A stretch of 16,729 bases of DNA from Syntrophomonadaceae bacterium (GTDB taxonomy: Bacteria; Bacillota; Dethiobacteria; DTU022), in contig SKWE01000209.1 of the NCBI GenBank assembly GCA_007129055.1, forward strand, positions 1 through 16,729. The letters are read 5' to 3'. Shown piece by piece: positions 14,485 through 16,729 of this stretch. The stretch's first letter is position 1, and each line of letters starts with the position of its first letter. The notes under the pieces are model-generated. The model saw only the letters and a list, made by a program, of their open reading frames with translations, searched no databases and was not told where the DNA came from. The position numbers and the translations under genes were made by a program.

Positions 14485-16314
14485 GCAGGGAGGTGCATAA
14501 TAATTAATACCTTGTCAAATAGGAGAAGCGGTTGGCGCAATCGTTTTCGTGCTTTTAAGCGGCAAAAATTAAGTCCGGCCTGGAAAGAAATTCACTGGCC
14601 CTTTGTTGCATTAATATGGATTTCGTCTATGCTGTTTGGTTATCTAGGGTTTTCCAGGCATGCAGTAATTCACGGGCACAGCAGTTCAGTGTTTGATTAT
14701 TTATACAGGTCAGCCCAGTTAATAGTGATGCAGTCAGGGGATGTCCCCCAGCCAGTACCCTGGCAGCTGGATATAGCAAGATTTATGCTTCCACTCCTGG
14801 CAGCTTATACAGCAGTCCAGGCCCTGGTTTCTGTGTTCAATGAACAACTCCACTTTATAAGGGCCCGCTACATGAAAAACCACCTTGTGCTATGTGGCCT
14901 GGGGGAAAGAGGATTTTACATTGCCCAGGAGTTTTTAAAAAAGGGATACCAGGTAGCGATAATCGAAAAGGATGAGGAAAACCCCCTGTTAGAAAGAATA
15001 AAGAATTTGGGGGCTGTAACTGTAATAGGGGATGGCACTGATAAGGAAGTTTTATTGAAGGCCGGAGTTCACAGGGCCAAGTATTTAGTAACTGTATGCG
15101 CTGATGATGGAGTTAATGCCGAAATAGCCTTGCAGGCAAGAGACTTGAGCCCCTTAAATAAGAAGCATACCTTAACGGCTTACGTGCATATCGAAGATTA
15201 TGAGCTGTGTGCCCTGCTCGGTGGTTGGAGTCTTGTTTCTTCTGGTTCTGATTTATTTAGGATAGAATTTTTTAATGTCAGGGAGAGAGCCGCTCAGCTT
15301 ATGCTAAAAGAATATCCCCTTACCGTTCAGTCTAATAATGCAAATGATATTAAGGAATATGTGCTCATAATAGGTTTTAATAAACTATCAAAAAGCTTAG
15401 TTTTACAGGCAGCAAGGAATCGGTGGTTCGAAAATGCCCTGGATAATTATAGGCTTAAATTTATAGTAGTTGATAAGAATATCAAAGACGAACTGGATAT
15501 GCTAAGCATAAAATATCCAAAGCTAACTGAAGTTTGTGAATTTATAACTTACCGGGTTGAATTAAATTCTGCAGAATTTGAGAAGGCAGATTTTCTTTAT
15601 AACAATGAGGGACGATGCAGGGTAAGTTCGATCTTCATATGTTTTGATGACGATGCATCTAATTTGATTGGAGCTATAACCTTAAATCGCACGTTAAAGC
15701 ATGAGCAGGTTCCTGTCGTGGCGCGGATGAGTAGTGACTCAGGTTTATCAAAACTTATAAATATAGGGCCTGGAGTGCTTGATCTGGAACAGGTTCACAC
15801 ATTTAGCTTTCTGGATAGAACATGCAGTGTGGATGCTGTGCTTGGAGGAACATTTGAAGTTTTGGCCCGTGCCATTCATGACGCTTACCTGGCTCAACAG
15901 GGAGAGCAAGGTATTACACTTGAAGGCAACCCGCTTATTTTAAGCTGGGATAAACTGCCAGAGGATTTCAGGGAATCCAACAGGCGCCAGGCGGCACATA
16001 TTGAGAAAAAATTACAGGCTATCGCTTGCAGCATAGTACCTTTAACGGACTGGGAAGCTGCAGGTTTTATTTTTACTCTTGAGGAGATAGATTTGATGGC
16101 GCAAATGGAACACGAGCGATGGGTTGAGGAAAGGTTGTCGCAGGGATGGCGCTATAGAGATGCAGCCAAAAATATCCGGAAAAAGACTAATCCAAATCTT
16201 GTAAAATGGGAGCAGCTACCAGAGAATATTAAAGAAAAAAATAGAATCCTGGTAAAAGAGCTTCCAACTTTTCTTGCAAAAGCGGGCTTCCAGATTTACA
16301 GGAAAAGTTTCTAA
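14470..16314 (+). CDS. Membrane-bound RCK (TrkA-N) protein with two C-terminal RyR repeats
   Basis: 614 residues from ATG14470. Two helices (about 44-64 and 104-124) enclose a segment with no TxGYG potassium filter. A first RCK/Rossmann domain (about 137-225) has HLVLCGLGERG with GxGxxG at 143-148 and acidic Glu166, expected to bind NAD(H) or a nucleotide. A second, degenerate Rossmann domain (about 296-430) starts YVLIIGFNKLSK. The C-terminus holds a short RyR-like repeat (about 463-520: ARAIHDAYLA...WDKLPEDFRESNRRQA) and a full RyR domain (about 540-610: MEHERWVEERLSQGWRY...WEQLPENIKEKNRILV). It is likely a ligand-regulated membrane sensor or channel facing the cytoplasm. The start is uncertain: ATG14470 lacks a good ribosome site, while AGGGAGGTG (14487-14495) points to ATT14503 (7 bases) or TTG14512 (16 bases). 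RCK and RyR calls are firm; channel function is inference. Confidence 0.9.
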   Translation: MLSFFAGRCIIINTLSNRRSGWRNRFRAFKRQKLSPAWKEIHWPFVALIWISSMLFGYLGFSRHAVIHGHSSSVFDYLYRSAQLIVMQSGDVPQPVPWQLDIARFMLPLLAAYTAVQALVSVFNEQLHFIRARYMKNHLVLCGLGERGFYIAQEFLKKGYQVAIIEKDEENPLLERIKNLGAVTVIGDGTDKEVLLKAGVHRAKYLVTVCADDGVNAEIALQARDLSPLNKKHTLTAYVHIEDYELCALLGGWSLVSSGSDLFRIEFFNVRERAAQLMLKEYPLTVQSNNANDIKEYVLIIGFNKLSKSLVLQAARNRWFENALDNYRLKFIVVDKNIKDELDMLSIKYPKLTEVCEFITYRVELNSAEFEKADFLYNNEGRCRVSSIFICFDDDASNLIGAITLNRTLKHEQVPVVARMSSDSGLSKLINIGPGVLDLEQVHTFSFLDRTCSVDAVLGGTFEVLARAIHDAYLAQQGEQGITLEGNPLILSWDKLPEDFRESNRRQAAHIEKKLQAIACSIVPLTDWEAAGFIFTLEEIDLMAQMEHERWVEERLSQGWRYRDAAKNIRKKTNPNLVKWEQLPENIKEKNRILVKELPTFLAKAGFQIYRKSF

Positions 16315-16315
16315 A

Positions 16316-16345
16316 TTGACACTTAGTAAAAGTGGTTGTTATAAT
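16316..16345 (+). promoter_or_regulatory. Consensus sigma-A promoter for the small RyR gene
   Basis: TTGACA (16316-16321) and TATAAT (16340-16345) are both perfect matches, 18 bases apart, with an extended -10 TG at 16337-16338. The -35 begins one base after the stop codon of the RCK-RyR gene. The predicted start is near 16352, giving a leader of about 64 bases. This is by far the best promoter in the window and implies separate, strong transcription of the downstream gene. Confidence 0.8.
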
Positions 16346-16347
16346 GG

Positions 16348-16357
16348 TTAGGCCTAA
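16348..16357. promoter_or_regulatory. Palindrome TTAGGCCTAA at the predicted transcription start
   Basis: A perfect 10-base palindrome starting 3 bases after the TATAAT and centred on the expected +1. Such placement suits a repressor operator, which would explain why so strong a promoter could be held in check. No regulator gene is seen nearby, and chance is not excluded. Confidence 0.35.
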
Positions 16358-16415
16358 ACATAAAGAATCTTCTGAACTAATGGCGTTGAATTTAATTTGA
16401 AAAAGGAAAATAACA

Positions 16416-16729
16416 ATGGATAAGAGAAAAAAATTTACTGCCCATGACAGCTATAAACCCAAGCCACTTGAAACTGCCGGGATAGAGTTACCTGAAAACC
16501 TGGAACCTCTATTAGAAAAGCTGGCAGAACATATACATGATATCTGGGCCATCAAAAGGTTTGAGGAAGGTTGGAAATACGGGCCTCTTCATAATGGCGA
16601 AGAAAAAAAACATCCCGACCTGGTTCCGTACACTTCATTACCTGAGTCGGAGAAAGAATATGACCGGCAAACTGCACTTGAGGCAATAAAGGCGATCATT
16701 GCTTTCGGTTATAGAATTGAAAAGCTCTA
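16416..16729 (+). CDS. Small RyR-domain protein, 3' partial
   Basis: ATG16416 is preceded by AAAAGGAAAA, 7 bases upstream, and the frame stays open for 104 codons to the window edge. Residues 1-30 are basic and polar; residues 33-104 form a RyR (ryanodine-receptor repeat) domain: LAEHIHDIWAIKRFEEGWKYGP (from 36), then HPDLVPYTSLPESEKEYDRQTA (from 66) and AIKAIIAFGYRIEK (90-103). This matches the usual pattern of bacterial single-RyR proteins. Because the domain looks complete and the last two bases are TA, the stop could be the very next codon, but this cannot be seen. There is no membrane segment, so it should be soluble. It is 101 bases downstream of a gene that also ends in RyR repeats, so the products may bind the same ligand or each other. 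Function of bacterial RyR domains is not established. Confidence 0.85.
   Translation, partial: MDKRKKFTAHDSYKPKPLETAGIELPENLEPLLEKLAEHIHDIWAIKRFEEGWKYGPLHNGEEKKHPDLVPYTSLPESEKEYDRQTALEAIKAIIAFGYRIEKL

Noticed and set aside
16380..16400. Six-codon frame (MALNLI) in the leader of the small RyR gene
   Set aside because: It has no ribosome site and no run of regulatory codons, so a leader peptide is not supported.

Overview
The window reads as chromosomal DNA from a Gram-positive, probably anaerobic bacterium, most likely a clostridial Firmicute. This placement is inferred from moderately AT-rich sequence, strong AGGAGG-type ribosome sites, TTG starts, sigma-A-like promoters and several stand-alone HD-GYP proteins; no marker gene is present to prove it. 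All bases are accounted for by eleven genes (two cut by the window edges) and short intergenic gaps. The longest gap is 238 bases (13033-13270). I see no tRNA, rRNA, CRISPR array, insertion sequence or phage gene.

Layout. (1) 2-1852, plus strand: a molybdopterin oxidoreductase whose N-terminus lies outside the window. (2) 1921-5290, plus: a membrane-anchored GH63-type glycosidase followed by a CE4 polysaccharide deacetylase. (3) 5443-9624, plus: a cyclic-di-GMP block in which two full-length HD-GYP paralogues flank a PAS-PAS-GGDEF-HD-GYP protein. (4) 13032-9627, minus: a compact operon of a fatty acyl-AMP ligase, an AI-2E/PerM-family membrane protein and a cyclophilin, preceded on the same strand by an unrecognised four-helix membrane protein (14302-13271). 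(5) 14470 to the end, plus: a membrane-bound RCK (TrkA-N) protein ending in two RyR repeats, then a separate small RyR-domain gene running off the edge.

How the parts may work together. The c-di-GMP block contains predicted synthesis (GGDEF with intact I-site) and degradation (three HD-GYP domains). It lies next to polysaccharide-active enzymes, so local control of envelope or exopolysaccharide turnover is plausible but unproven. The RCK-RyR and RyR pair is the least conventional part. It suggests a ligand-gated, membrane-associated sensor or channel with a separate soluble RyR partner. That partner is driven by a near-perfect promoter with a palindrome at the predicted transcription start. 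The leader of the RCK-RyR gene also carries a terminator-like hairpin just before its best ribosome site.
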